64,000 bases of DNA from Aureimonas sp. SK2 (GCF_029813115.1 NZ_JAPZDS010000004.1:62001-126000), one strand, 5' to 3'; counted from the first letter of the stretch, positions 1-7,873 are shown. Made by a program: numbers and translations. Notes: generated from the letters alone by a model not told the origin.

Positions 1-57
1 CCGTCAGCCCTCGAAAGATGACGGGACTGTTTCATCGAGAGGACCAGCCCGCTGCGG

Positions 58-1023
58 TCAGTTGTCCACCAGCTCGAACTGGTTTCGCGGCACGCGCAAC
101 CAGTAGCGGATGCCGTCGGGCTGGTAGTCGAGCGCCGCCTCGCCGCCAACGGAGTTCGGGACGATGCGCTCCAGCGTCGAGGTGCCGAAGCGGGGGTCGT
201 AGTCGACGCGCACGCGCGGTCCGTTGAACTCGCGCCAGCGCAGGACCAGCGACGTCTGCCCCTCGCGCGTCTCGAGGGTCGAGCCGATCTCGATCCGCCC
301 GCCTGGCACCGACAACGCCCCATAGGATGCGGCGTTCACCGCCAGCTCGTGCAGCGCAAGGCCGACATGGAGCGCGGCCGTCGGCGTCAGATAGACGTCG
401 ACGCCCTCGAAACGGATCTGCTCCATGCCATCGGGCGCATAGCGCTCGACCTGCAGCGTGACGAGACTGAAGAGATCGGCGCCGCGCCAGTCCGTGTCGG
501 TCACAATATCTTGCGAGGACGCGAGCGACTGGATCCGCCCACGGAAGCGGACGAGGAACTCAGGAACCGTCACGGAATGGCGGGCCGTCTGGCTGGCAAG
601 ACTCTGGATGATCGCCAGGAGGTTCTTGGACCGGTGAGACACCTCGCGTAGCAAAGTCTTGAGCGTGTCTTCGCGCCGCTTCTGGTCGGTGATCTCCACC
701 GAGGTCCCAATCAGGCCGATCACCGCGCCGTCCTCGTTGCGGTCGACATCGACCCGCACGTCGAACCAGCGCACCGTGTCGCCCAATGGAACGGGCAGCT
801 CGAAGCGCACCGGCGCCCCGCTCTTCAAGGTCTCGGACTTGATCGCCCGCGCCTTCTCGGCCGCGGGAAGGGGAAGGAAGTCGGCGTCGGAATCGCCGTT
901 CTTGGCGTCCGCGAGCCAGGAACCCTGCGCGTTGAAAAGCCAGAGGTAGCGCAGGTCAAGATCCTGCGCGAAGAGAGTCATCTCGGTATTGGCGACAGCC
1001 TTGAGCGCCTTGTAGGCTACCAT
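58..1023 (-). CDS. HWE-family sensor histidine kinase of the general stress response (PhyK-like)
   Basis: Cytosolic histidine kinase of 321 residues with no membrane segment. A PAS-type sensor domain (about 15-115) is followed by a dimerisation box with phospho-acceptor His130 in the motif EVSHRSKNLLAIIQ. The ATPase domain has the N-box HELAVNAASYG (Glu226, Asn230) and a W-x-E triplet (WRE, 263-265), the hallmark of the HWE family. It lies 268 bp downstream of phyR on the same strand, so it is inferred to phosphorylate PhyR. The ATG at 1023 is chosen because conserved PAS sequence begins there; an upstream in-frame ATG at 1164 would add low-complexity Arg/Pro residues. A consensus EcfG promoter lies at 1211-1236. 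Family is clear; partnership with PhyR is inferred from context. Confidence 0.9.
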   Translation of the reverse strand: MVAYKALKAVANTEMTLFAQDLDLRYLWLFNAQGSWLADAKNGDSDADFLPLPAAEKARAIKSETLKSGAPVRFELPVPLGDTVRWFDVRVDVDRNEDGAVIGLIGTSVEITDQKRREDTLKTLLREVSHRSKNLLAIIQSLASQTARHSVTVPEFLVRFRGRIQSLASSQDIVTDTDWRGADLFSLVTLQVERYAPDGMEQIRFEGVDVYLTPTAALHVGLALHELAVNAASYGALSVPGGRIEIGSTLETREGQTSLVLRWREFNGPRVRVDYDPRFGTSTLERIVPNSVGGEAALDYQPDGIRYWLRVPRNQFELVDN

Positions 1024-1210
1024 GACACGGCACTCGCCGGTCGGAGGGTTTCGCGGACGCCCCCGATCCGGGCAAACCACGGCGCGACCGGGAAGGCTCG
1101 GTCGAAACGGGCGCCGGAGCGGTCTCCGTTCAGCCTTCCGGTCATTTTGGGTGGACCTTTCCACGACCTGCGGATCGCTCCGTCAGGCCCTCTGCTTGTC
1201 TTTGGTCGGC

Positions 1211-1236
1211 AACGGACCGGAACCGCCTCGGGTTCC
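1211..1236 (-). promoter_or_regulatory. EcfG-type promoter upstream of the HWE kinase
   Basis: Read on the minus strand, GGAAC (1236-1232) is followed after exactly 17 nt by CGTT (1214-1211). This is the full EcfG -35/-10 consensus of alphaproteobacteria. It points toward the kinase and leaves a leader of about 185 nt. It implies that the sensor gene is itself part of the GSR regulon. Confidence 0.7.
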
Positions 1237-1291
1237 CGCCCGGCCGGGGCTCCGGCCGCGACCGGTCGCCCCATACGAGACACGCCTGGCC

Positions 1292-2089
1292 TCAGGCTGC
1301 CTCGCGCTCCGTCTCGAAGAACAGCGCCTGGCTGATCAGCGCCTTCACCATGTCCGGGTTGAACGGCTTGGTGACGAGGAAGGTCGGCTCCGGCCGCTCG
1401 CCCGTCAGGAGGCGCTCGGGGAAGGCGGTGATGAAGATCACCGGCACGGACACCTTGGCCAGGATGTCGTTCACCGCGTCGATGCCCGAGGACCCGTCCG
1501 CGAGCTGGATATCGGCCAGCACCATGCCCGGCTTCTGCTGCTCGAACAGCGCAATGGCTTCCTTGTGCGTGCGGGCGATGCCCGTCACGCCATGACCGAG
1601 GCTCTCGACCATCTGCTCGATGTCCATCGCGATCAGAGGCTCGTCCTCGATGATCATGATGTTGGTCGAGACCTGGCGGCCGATGTCGGCACTGGCCTGG
1701 CCGATCAGCTCGGAGAAGTCGCTCTCGCCGACCCCGAGGATATGGGCCGCCTCTTCCGTCGTGAAGCCTTCCACCGCCACGAGCAGGAAGGCCTGGCGCG
1801 GCAGCGGCGAAATCCCGCGCAGGTTGCGCGACGCCTTCTCTTCCCAGGCGGACACCGGCGCATCCTCGCGCACGTTCACCTCGACGGACTGCCAGAGCGA
1901 GGAGAACAGCTTGTAGAGCGAGATCCGAGGACTCTCCTGCGTGTCGAACAGGCTGGGCTCGGCGATCAGCGCCTCAAGCACCGCCGCCACATACGCATCG
2001 CCCGACGACTGAGAACCGCTCAGAGCGCGAGCATACCGCCGGAGGTACGGGATATGCGGCGCAATGCGCGAGGACATCGACATGAACAT
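1292..2089 (-). CDS. phyR: PhyR, anti-anti-sigma response regulator of the general stress response
   Basis: PhyR is a 265-residue fusion of an ECF-sigma-like domain (about 10-135) and a C-terminal receiver (143-262). The receiver shows the acidic cluster EDE (148-150), the phospho-acceptor Asp193 in LADIQL, Thr221 in IFITAFPE and Lys241 in TKPF. On phosphorylation the sigma-like domain binds NepR and releases EcfG. The ATG at 2089 has GAGGGA six bases upstream and yields the usual family length. The gene is divergent from nepR-ecfG, the canonical arrangement. No consensus EcfG site was found in the 274-bp divergent region, so its promoter is unknown. Confidence 0.96.
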   Translation of the reverse strand: MFMSMSSRIAPHIPYLRRYARALSGSQSSGDAYVAAVLEALIAEPSLFDTQESPRISLYKLFSSLWQSVEVNVREDAPVSAWEEKASRNLRGISPLPRQAFLLVAVEGFTTEEAAHILGVGESDFSELIGQASADIGRQVSTNIMIIEDEPLIAMDIEQMVESLGHGVTGIARTHKEAIALFEQQKPGMVLADIQLADGSSGIDAVNDILAKVSVPVIFITAFPERLLTGERPEPTFLVTKPFNPDMVKALISQALFFETEREAA

Positions 2090-2393
2090 TCCCTCAAAGC
2101 TGGGCCGGACAGGTCGCCCGGCTTTAGACTGGTCTGTGCGGCACCGAAAGCCGACCCCGGACGGGACGACGATGGAAACGTCGGCACCCTGTGGACTTCG
2201 CGCACCCGGCCCTAAGTAAGGCAAGAGGCACGAAACGCTAGACCTTCGCACACAACATTTCCGGCCAGACCGGTCGTGCACTTGCGAAGGGGGCCGAGGC
2301 CCACATCTAGCGAGGCACGCGCCGCGGCAACGGGGCGCCCGGGCCGGCAGGGCGAGAGGTTGAATGGAAGATCGTAGGAACAAGGGCAATACC

Positions 2394-2585
2394 ATGCCTG
2401 ACAGCCAAGTCGAGGACACCTCGCCCACCCAACCCGCCGACCTCGGAACGACATCCGCCATCGGACGCCGGCTGAAGGCCTATTACGACGACGTCGCCAG
2501 CGAACCGGTGCCGGACCGTTTCATGTCGCTTCTCGACGCGCTGGATGCGGCCGAAGCCAAGTCCAAGTCGAAGGAAGGGAACTGA
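2394..2585 (+). CDS. nepR: NepR, anti-sigma factor of EcfG
   Basis: Small anti-sigma factor that holds EcfG inactive until phospho-PhyR titrates it. The conserved NepR core (IGRRLKAYYDDVASEP, then PDRFMSLLDALDAAE) fills the C-terminal two-thirds of a 63-residue protein. Two ATGs are possible. The one at 2394 is preferred for its AAGGG seven bases upstream; the one at 2364 would add ten residues with a less well spaced GAGAGG. The stop lies five bases before ecfG, so the two genes are certainly co-transcribed and probably translationally linked, which keeps sigma and anti-sigma in balance. Confidence 0.93.
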   Translation: MPDSQVEDTSPTQPADLGTTSAIGRRLKAYYDDVASEPVPDRFMSLLDALDAAEAKSKSKEGN

Positions 2586-2590
2586 GCCGG

Positions 2591-3142
2591 ATGGCACAGC
2601 AAACCGACTTCCGCAGCGAACTGATCGCGATCATCCCGAACCTGCGCGCGTTCGCCGCCTCCTTGGCCGGCTCGTTCGACCGCGCCGACGACCTCGTGCA
2701 GGAGACGCTGGTCAAGGCGTGGGACAAGCAGCACACGTTCCAGCCCGGCACCAATCTGAAGGCCTGGCTCTTCACCATCCTGCGCAACGAGTTCTACACG
2801 CAGATGCGCAAGAAGGGCCGCGAGGTGCAGGATGTCGACGGCATCCACGCCATGCAGCTGGCCGGCCATCCCGAGCAGCAGGGCCATCTGGATCTCCAGG
2901 ACTTCCGCAAGGCGCTCGACCAGCTCCCGGACGACCAGCGCGAGGCATTGATCCTGATCGGTGCGTCCGGCTTCTCCTACGAGGAGGCGGCCGACATCTG
3001 CAAATGCGCCGTGGGGACGATCAAGAGCCGCGTCTCGCGCGCACGCACCCGCATGGCCGATCTTCTCGGCATCGAGGGCGACGGCGAGTTCGGCCCGGAT
3101 TCGATCTCCTCGCAGATCATCGGCGTCGCGCCCGCCGCCTGA
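2591..3142 (+). CDS. ecfG: EcfG, ECF sigma factor of the general stress response
   Basis: ECF sigma factor of 183 residues (ECF15 type). Region 2 spans about residues 10-80 and includes DRADDLVQETLVKAWDKQ and LKAWLFTILRNEFYTQMRK. Region 4 (about 108-160) has LPDDQREALILIGASGFSYEEAA followed by the helix-turn-helix GTIKSRVSRARTRMADLL. It directs RNA polymerase to GGAAC-N16/17-CGTT promoters, several of which occur in this window. It is second in the nepR-ecfG operon. The C-terminal tail after region 4 (GDGEFGPDSISSQIIG) is short. No sensory extension is present, as expected for a NepR-controlled sigma factor. Confidence 0.96.
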   Translation: MAQQTDFRSELIAIIPNLRAFAASLAGSFDRADDLVQETLVKAWDKQHTFQPGTNLKAWLFTILRNEFYTQMRKKGREVQDVDGIHAMQLAGHPEQQGHLDLQDFRKALDQLPDDQREALILIGASGFSYEEAADICKCAVGTIKSRVSRARTRMADLLGIEGDGEFGPDSISSQIIGVAPAA

Positions 3143-3145
3143 GAC

Positions 3146-3170
3146 GGAACTATGTAGCGGGCCAACGATT
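3146..3170 (+). promoter_or_regulatory. Weak EcfG-like site before the DUF883 gene
   Basis: GGAAC (3146-3150) is followed by 15 nt and CGATT. Both the spacing (15 rather than 16-17) and the -10 element (CGAT rather than CGTT) deviate from consensus, so this is only suggestive. It lies just after the ecfG stop and before two envelope genes of a type often controlled by the GSR. Confidence 0.25.
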
Positions 3171-3222
3171 TCGCCCCTTCGAGGGGCAACCCCTTCTCAA
3201 CCACCACGAAAGGATGACATCC

Positions 3223-3546
3223 ATGTCCGACACCACGTCCAACGAGTTCTCGGCCAATGCCGGCAAGGGTCCGGATCGCGCCGATCTCGAGGCGCAGATC
3301 GCCAAGCTGCGGGAGGACGTGTCGGGCGTCACCGAGACGCTGAAGTCCATGGCCAACAGCCGCGCCGAGAACGCCAAGCAGCAGGCCTACGCGCTGCGCG
3401 ATGAAGGCGAGCGCTACTTCCGCCAGGCCCAGGAGACGGTGGGCGAGTTCGAGGAGGAGCTCAGCGAGCGCGTGCGCGCCGAGCCGATCAAGAGCATCCT
3501 GATCGCTGCGGCGGTCGGTTACGTCTACGCGCGCCTGTTCCGCTGA
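3223..3546 (+). CDS. DUF883/ElaB-like inner-membrane-associated protein
   Basis: Protein of 107 residues. An acidic N-terminus is followed by a long amphipathic helix predicted as coiled coil (about 25-85: LEAQIAKLREDVSGVTETLKS and later EEELSERVRAEP). A C-terminal hydrophobic segment (IKSILIAAAVGYVYARLF, about 90-107) anchors it in the membrane. This layout matches the DUF883 (YqjD/ElaB) family, stress-induced proteins that bind ribosomes in Escherichia coli; that function is not shown here. The start at 3223 is set by AAGGA eight bases upstream. It precedes a holin-like gene by 14 bp and probably forms an operon with it. Confidence 0.8.
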   Translation: MSDTTSNEFSANAGKGPDRADLEAQIAKLREDVSGVTETLKSMANSRAENAKQQAYALRDEGERYFRQAQETVGEFEEELSERVRAEPIKSILIAAAVGYVYARLFR

Positions 3547-3560
3547 GAACAGCCGCGCCG

Positions 3561-4010
3561 ATGGTCATCCAGCTCCTCACGAGACTGTTCACGGGCGAGG
3601 CCTCGATCTACTTCGCGCGGTTGCGCACCGTCGCCACGATCTACCTGATCATGGCGGTGGTCGCCCTGGCGATGCTGTTCTTCCTGCTCCTGGCGCTGTT
3701 CATCTGGATCGCCCAGAGCGCCGGCGCGCTGGCGACGGCGCTCGGCTTCGCGGCGGTCTGCCTGGTGATTCTGATCGGCGTCTATATCGCGCTTCTCGTC
3801 GCCCGCCGCCCGCCGCGGCAGCGCGCGGCCGACCGCATGCAGCGCGACGTCGCCTCCATCGCCTCCGTCGCGGCGGTGTCCAATATCCCGCTCCTGTTCC
3901 GGAGCGTGCGGCGCCACAAGTCGCTGCTGCTGGTGCCGGTGGCAGCGGTCTCCGCCTTCGGCATCTTCCGGTTCGTGATGGGGCTTCGCGACAACGACCG
4001 ACGCATCTGA
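3561..4010 (+). CDS. Holin-X-like (phage holin superfamily) membrane protein
   Basis: Membrane protein of 149 residues. Two adjacent hydrophobic segments (about 25-48 and 55-82) form a hairpin, followed by a basic stretch (ARRPPRQRAADR) and a weaker hydrophobic segment near 120-140. The pattern fits the putative Actinobacterial Holin-X / DUF1469 family, commonly found beside DUF883 genes in alphaproteobacteria. The name reflects topology; there is no endolysin or phage gene nearby, so a lytic role is unlikely. It follows the DUF883 gene by 14 bp and is closed by a GC-rich hairpin at 4037-4067. Confidence 0.7.
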   Translation: MVIQLLTRLFTGEASIYFARLRTVATIYLIMAVVALAMLFFLLLALFIWIAQSAGALATALGFAAVCLVILIGVYIALLVARRPPRQRAADRMQRDVASIASVAAVSNIPLLFRSVRRHKSLLLVPVAAVSAFGIFRFVMGLRDNDRRI

Positions 4011-4036
4011 AGCGCTCGTGTCGGGACCAACAGGCA

Positions 4037-4067
4037 AGCGGCGCGCCCGGTCTGCGGACGCGCCGCT
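4037..4067 (+). terminator. GC-rich hairpin after the holin-like gene
   Basis: Perfect 9-bp stem AGCGGCGCG / CGCGCCGCT around a 13-nt loop, 27 bases after the stop. No T-run follows, so it may be a processing or Rho-assisted end rather than a classical intrinsic terminator. Confidence 0.45.
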
Positions 4068-4190
4068 CGCGCATCGGGGCACCGGCCGCCCGCCGTCGAT
4101 CTCGGCGCCGCGCGGGATCGTTTCCCCGGCCCAGTCGTTGTTCAGCGCAGTCGGGCGCAAACGCGCTCAGCGCGTAGATGGAGTCAGGTG

Positions 4191-4439
4191 ATGGCAGAAC
4201 TGAAGACCAACAAGGCGCGCCAGGGCCGCACGGGCCGGCCGGTGCTCTATATCCTCATCGGCGGCCTCGCCCTTTGCCTGATCGTGTTCGTGGGCCTCCA
4301 GATCTACGGCGGCACCCTGCCCGACGAGAACATCGGTGGCGTCGAAGCGTCCGACACGACGGCCGCGCCAGCGACACCCGCCAATTCGCAGACCGGTACG
4401 GTGACGCCGGGAACGCCCGCTCCGGGCACGAACAACTGA
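4191..4439 (+). CDS. Small single-pass membrane protein, unknown function
   Basis: Protein of 82 residues not assigned to a family. A basic cytoplasmic N-terminus (KTNKARQGRTGR) precedes one transmembrane helix (about 19-41, YILIGGLALCLIVFVGLQIYGG). A Thr/Pro/Ala-rich tail follows that should face the periplasm and looks disordered. The ATG at 4191 is preferred to the adjacent GTG at 4188; GGAG lies seven bases upstream. It sits 22 bp before another unknown gene on the same strand and within the GSR neighbourhood. Similar small TM proteins are common near ecfG, but a link to the stress response is only contextual. Confidence 0.65.
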   Translation: MAELKTNKARQGRTGRPVLYILIGGLALCLIVFVGLQIYGGTLPDENIGGVEASDTTAAPATPANSQTGTVTPGTPAPGTNN

Positions 4440-4461
4440 GCGCCGGCGGGCTTCACGTCCC

Positions 4462-4776
4462 ATGAGCGATCCCGCCGACAATTCCGGAATCCCTTTAGCG
4501 CCCGCCTCGGCGGACGGGCTTCCACACGGGGATCGCCTGGAGGCGATCCTCGCCGACCCCACCCTTCCCGACCGCGACAAACGCCTCGCCATCCAGGAAG
4601 CGCTGGAAGATCTCCAGCGCAGCCGGGGCGAAGAGGTGGCGGCTTCCTACGAGCCCTTGGAGCGGCGGTTCTTCGAAGCCCTTTCGCTTCTCGCCGACGG
4701 GGGCCACGACTACGACGAGCCCGGCGCTTCGCAAGAGGCCGACCCGCTAAAGGCTCGGCGCGACGACGGGCTCTGA
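4462..4776 (+). CDS. Hypothetical soluble protein
   Basis: Acidic protein of 104 residues with no signal peptide or membrane segment and no recognised domain. The central part (about 24-75) is predicted mainly helical: RLEAILADPTLPDRDKRLA, then EALEDLQRS and YEPLERRFFEALSLLADGG. The ends look disordered. It probably forms an operon with the preceding membrane gene (22-bp gap) and is followed by a strong hairpin at 4781-4802. Reading-frame length, codon use and context support a real gene; no function can be assigned. Confidence 0.6.
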   Translation: MSDPADNSGIPLAPASADGLPHGDRLEAILADPTLPDRDKRLAIQEALEDLQRSRGEEVAASYEPLERRFFEALSLLADGGHDYDEPGASQEADPLKARRDDGL

Positions 4777-4780
4777 TGAC

Positions 4781-4802
4781 GGCGCGGCGGCATCGCCGCG
4801 CC
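4781..4802 (+). terminator. Intrinsic-type hairpin, convergent gene end
   Basis: Perfect 9-bp stem GGCGCGGCG / CGCCGCGCC with a GCAT loop, four bases after the stop of the upstream gene. It lies between convergent genes and has no long T-run. Confidence 0.5.
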
Positions 4803-4932
4803 GCTTCCGCTTGTAGAGACTATCTCGAAAGTCCGCCGGGTCGGCTCGGCGGTGCTTATCGTCATCGCTGCCGCATGCCCCGGCGCGAGAATCTCTCGCC
4901 AATCCTCTGCCGGAAACCTCCGAAACAACCTT

Positions 4933-5841
4933 CTAGAACGTCGCCTCGTCCGGCACGAGGACCTTCAGGCCGCGCGGGTGGATGCGCACCTCCGACCGCC
5001 GGTCGAGGCTTCTCAACTCGCCGTCCATCACCGAACGGTTTCGGCTCTTGGGTCGACGATGCTCGATGACGAGTTGGTCCGCGGTGAGGACCGTCAGGTG
5101 GGTCGCTCCCTGCCAGGCGCCGCGCATCATGTCGATCGTTGTCTTCAGGACGGCCATGCGGCTCGTCGCCTTCATGATGTAGATGCCGAGCTTGCCGCCG
5201 CGCGGATCGTCGGCATAGGGCAGATGCCCATTGCCGTAGATATTGTTGGACACGGCGACCGCTGGAGTGAGGATGACCTGCGCCTTGCCGTCGATCTCGA
5301 CGCGCAGCTCCACCATCGGCAGGGAGCTGGCCGCCGTGACCACCGCCCGCACGCTCGCCCACATCTTTCCGATCCGCGAATGGTAGTCGAGCTTCTCGCG
5401 CGTGCGCACCATGCGCGCATGCATGCCGACCGCGAACTGGTGGACGAAGTATTGCCCGTTGACGCTCGCGATGTCGACCTCGGCGATCCGCCCGTTCGCC
5501 AGCGCCTTCACGGCGGGATCGAGACCCATCGGAATCTGGAGCGACCGTGCGAAGAGGTTCATCGTGCCGGCGGGCAGGATACCGAGCGCGATCGGTGTTC
5601 CAGCCACGGCTGCCGCGGCCGACGAAACGGTACCGTCTCCCCCGCCGACCATCAGCACGTCGAGGTCGTCCCGGCCCGCCTGGGCTTCGATCCGCCTGCC
5701 AACCTCCGGCCCTTCGACGATTTCGACCTCGATCTCGTGGCCGTGCAACTCGAACTCCCCACGGATGGCGGAACGCAGCAGGTCGAGATCGGTCGTGCGC
5801 AGCGTGCCGCCGTGCCGGTTGAGGATGGCGTGGACCTTCAT
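4933..5841 (-). CDS. Diacylglycerol/sphingosine kinase-family protein (DAGK catalytic domain)
   Basis: Soluble lipid-kinase-family protein of 302 residues. The DAGK catalytic domain begins at the N-terminus (MKVHAILNRHGGTL). It contains the nucleotide-binding motif GGGDGTVSSAAAAVAG (about 66-81) and the following GILPAGTMNLFARSL, both diagnostic of the YegS/LCB5/DgkB group. The C-terminal domain resembles the beta-sandwich of this fold and ends MDGELRSLDRRSEVRIHPRGLKVLVP. It probably phosphorylates a membrane lipid; the exact substrate cannot be read from the sequence. The start at 5841 removes an unconserved N-terminal extension. The gene converges with the upstream small genes and diverges from the DUF1328 gene. 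Confidence 0.85.
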   Translation of the reverse strand: MKVHAILNRHGGTLRTTDLDLLRSAIRGEFELHGHEIEVEIVEGPEVGRRIEAQAGRDDLDVLMVGGGDGTVSSAAAAVAGTPIALGILPAGTMNLFARSLQIPMGLDPAVKALANGRIAEVDIASVNGQYFVHQFAVGMHARMVRTREKLDYHSRIGKMWASVRAVVTAASSLPMVELRVEIDGKAQVILTPAVAVSNNIYGNGHLPYADDPRGGKLGIYIMKATSRMAVLKTTIDMMRGAWQGATHLTVLTADQLVIEHRRPKSRNRSVMDGELRSLDRRSEVRIHPRGLKVLVPDEATF

Positions 5842-5929
5842 GGACTGCGCGTTGCTCCGCTGCGATCGTTCGCCCGCCATATGGGGCGGCATGCCTCCGC
5901 GAAAATGGCGAAGGCCGATCCGAATGCCC

Positions 5930-5955
5930 GGAACCGCCGGGGCCGATCCTCCGTT
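5930..5955 (+). promoter_or_regulatory. EcfG-type promoter of the DUF1328 gene
   Basis: GGAAC (5930-5934), 17 nt, CGTT (5952-5955): a full match to the EcfG consensus. It ends 38 bases before the ATG at 5994, the distance expected for a direct promoter. Confidence 0.75.
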
Positions 5956-5993
5956 TTCCCGGCCACTGAGTTCAGTCGGCCGGAGTTCCAGCA

Positions 5994-6158
5994 ATGCTCG
6001 AATGGATCGTCATTCTTCTCGTGGTCGCGGCGATCGCGAGCCTTCTCGGGTTTCGCGGCGTGGCGGGCGCCTCGGCCGGCATCGCGAAGGTGCTGATCCT
6101 GATCGTCCTGGTCGGCTTTCTGCTTCTGCTCTTCTTCGGGATCGTGGTCTTCGCCTGA
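5994..6158 (+). CDS. DUF1328 (UPF0391) two-helix membrane peptide
   Basis: Membrane protein of 54 residues starting MLEWIVILLVVAAIASLLGF, with a Gly/Ala turn (RGVAGASAGIAKV) and a second helix (LILIVLVGFLLLLFFGIVV). This is the typical length and sequence of the DUF1328/UPF0391 family. These short hydrophobic proteins are repeatedly found under general stress control in alphaproteobacteria; their molecular role is unknown. It is preceded by a perfect EcfG promoter at 5930-5955 and followed 31 bp later by a second EcfG-type site serving the PRC-barrel gene. Confidence 0.85.
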   Translation: MLEWIVILLVVAAIASLLGFRGVAGASAGIAKVLILIVLVGFLLLLFFGIVVFA

Positions 6159-6189
6159 GTTCACGGTCGCGTTTCCTGATCGTGAGGCG

Positions 6190-6214
6190 GGAACCTTAGC
6201 AACGTCCGCCTGTT
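6190..6214 (+). promoter_or_regulatory. EcfG-type promoter of the PRC-barrel gene
   Basis: GGAAC (6190-6194), 16 nt, TGTT (6211-6214): one mismatch from CGTT with allowed spacing. It lies 72 bases before the ATG at 6287. Confidence 0.6.
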
Positions 6215-6286
6215 GAACGCCCATCACCATCTGCACGGCCGCCCCTTCTCGGCCGCGCGCTTTTCCAAGCACAAGGGGAGATACCA

Positions 6287-7873
6287 ATGGTTCGCACACT
6301 TCTGGCCACGACGGCGATGGCCGCCGTTCTTGCAACGGGCGCCCTCGCGCAGACCACCACGACCGCCCCGGCCGAGCAGCCGGCCATGGGTGCTGCGCCT
6401 GCCGCCGGCACGATGGCGCCCGCCGGCGGCATGGAATCCGATACCGCCGCCGCTCCCGCGACCGCCGACATCGCCTATGTCCAGTCGCTCGGCGCCGACC
6501 AGCATCTCGTGACCGACCTCGACGGCCAGACCGTCTACGCTTCCAACGCGGCGGACGCCGAGACGGCCGGCGAGATCGAGAACTTCATCGTGAGCGCCGA
6601 CGGCACGATCGTCGCGGCCGTCGTCGACACCGGTTCGTACCTGGGCGACCAGTCCAAGACGGTCGCCATCCCCTACGACAAGATCGAATGGGCCACCGGC
6701 GAAAACAACGAGCCCCGCGCCGTCCTGACCGCGACGCGCGAAGAGCTTGCGGCCGCTCCGGCCTTTGCCGTGAACGAGCAGGCCGCTGCCGCCACCGGCA
6801 CCATGGCGCCCGGCGCCACGGGTGCGATGGCCCCTGCCGCGACCGGCGACATGGCCGCCAACAACACGGCCGCCGGCGGCATGGCCGCAGAGACCACGGC
6901 GCCCGCCGCGACGACGGACATGGCGGCCAACACCACGACGCCGGCCGGCACGGCCTCGACGGCCACCGGCGTCTCGGGTGAGTATGTCGCCACGCTGGCC
7001 AACGACCAGTTCCTCACCGGCGACATCGTCGGCGACAACGTCTACTCCGGTCCTGCCGATGACGCCGACAACATCGGCAACATCAACGACCTCGTGATCG
7101 CCTCCAACGGCCAGGTCGAGGCTTTCGTCGTAGGCGTCGGCGGCTTCCTCGGCATCGGCGAGAAGAATGTCGGCGTGCCGTTCGACAACATCTCGATGAA
7201 CGCGACGCCCGATGGGGAGCCCCGCGCGGTTCTGGCCGCCTCCAAGGAGCAGTTGACCAACGCCCCGGCCTTCGAGGGCCGCGACGACCAGATGGCCGCC
7301 AACACCACGGCCACCGGCGCCGGCACGATGGGCGCGGCGGGTACGACCGCGACGGGCATGGCGGCCGGCACGGCCGGAATGGCGGCCGGCACCGCCGCGG
7401 GCACGACCGACATGGCGGCCACGACTGCGGCCCCCGCGGCCGGCGGCATGGCGGCCACGAACAACGAGACCACGGCCTCGACCACGGGCACTGCTCCGGC
7501 GGCCAATGTCGGCACCCCTGTGACCGGCGCCGACCTGACGGCCGACAACCTGATCGGCACCTCGGTCTACGGTCCGGACAACCAGACCATCGGCTCTATC
7601 GGCGACATCGCCCTGACCCCCGAAGGTCAGGTGGATGCGGTGATCGTCGATGTCGGCGGCTTCCTCGGCATCGGCGCCAAGCCGGTGGCGGTTGCGATGG
7701 ACAATCTCCAGTTCATGCGCGACTCCGGCGGCTCGCTGACGCTTACGACGCAGTTCACGCAGGACCAGCTGCGTAACGCGCCCGAGTTCAACCGCGACAC
7801 CTACGCCGAGAACCGGGACCAGATGCGCGTCGCGAACCCCGGCGACGTGCCGGCCGCCCCCGCCGCCCAGTAA
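6287..7873 (+). CDS. Exported triple PRC-barrel protein with Ala/Thr-rich linkers
   Basis: Secreted protein of 528 residues with a signal peptide (1-21, cleavage after ALA). Three PRC-barrel units follow at about 71-160, 237-330 and 414-502. The second and third share the strand motif GGFLGIG and all three end in a related segment ((N/A)AP(A/E)F). The units are joined by two low-complexity linkers of about 75-80 residues rich in Ala, Thr, Met and Gly (repeated DMAANT and GMAA-like words). PRC-barrels are small beta folds used for protein-protein contacts; exported multi-PRC proteins are frequent stress-induced envelope proteins in Rhizobiales. AAGGGGAG lies before the ATG, and two hairpins follow the stop. 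Confidence 0.85.
   Translation: MVRTLLATTAMAAVLATGALAQTTTTAPAEQPAMGAAPAAGTMAPAGGMESDTAAAPATADIAYVQSLGADQHLVTDLDGQTVYASNAADAETAGEIENFIVSADGTIVAAVVDTGSYLGDQSKTVAIPYDKIEWATGENNEPRAVLTATREELAAAPAFAVNEQAAAATGTMAPGATGAMAPAATGDMAANNTAAGGMAAETTAPAATTDMAANTTTPAGTASTATGVSGEYVATLANDQFLTGDIVGDNVYSGPADDADNIGNINDLVIASNGQVEAFVVGVGGFLGIGEKNVGVPFDNISMNATPDGEPRAVLAASKEQLTNAPAFEGRDDQMAANTTATGAGTMGAAGTTATGMAAGTAGMAAGTAAGTTDMAATTAAPAAGGMAATNNETTASTTGTAPAANVGTPVTGADLTADNLIGTSVYGPDNQTIGSIGDIALTPEGQVDAVIVDVGGFLGIGAKPVAVAMDNLQFMRDSGGSLTLTTQFTQDQLRNAPEFNRDTYAENRDQMRVANPGDVPAAPAAQ

Noticed and set aside
2090-2363. EcfG promoter in the phyR/nepR divergent region
   Set aside because: The best candidate on the phyR side is GGAAA-N20-CGTT, wrong in sequence and spacing; no GGAAC with correct spacing was found toward nepR.
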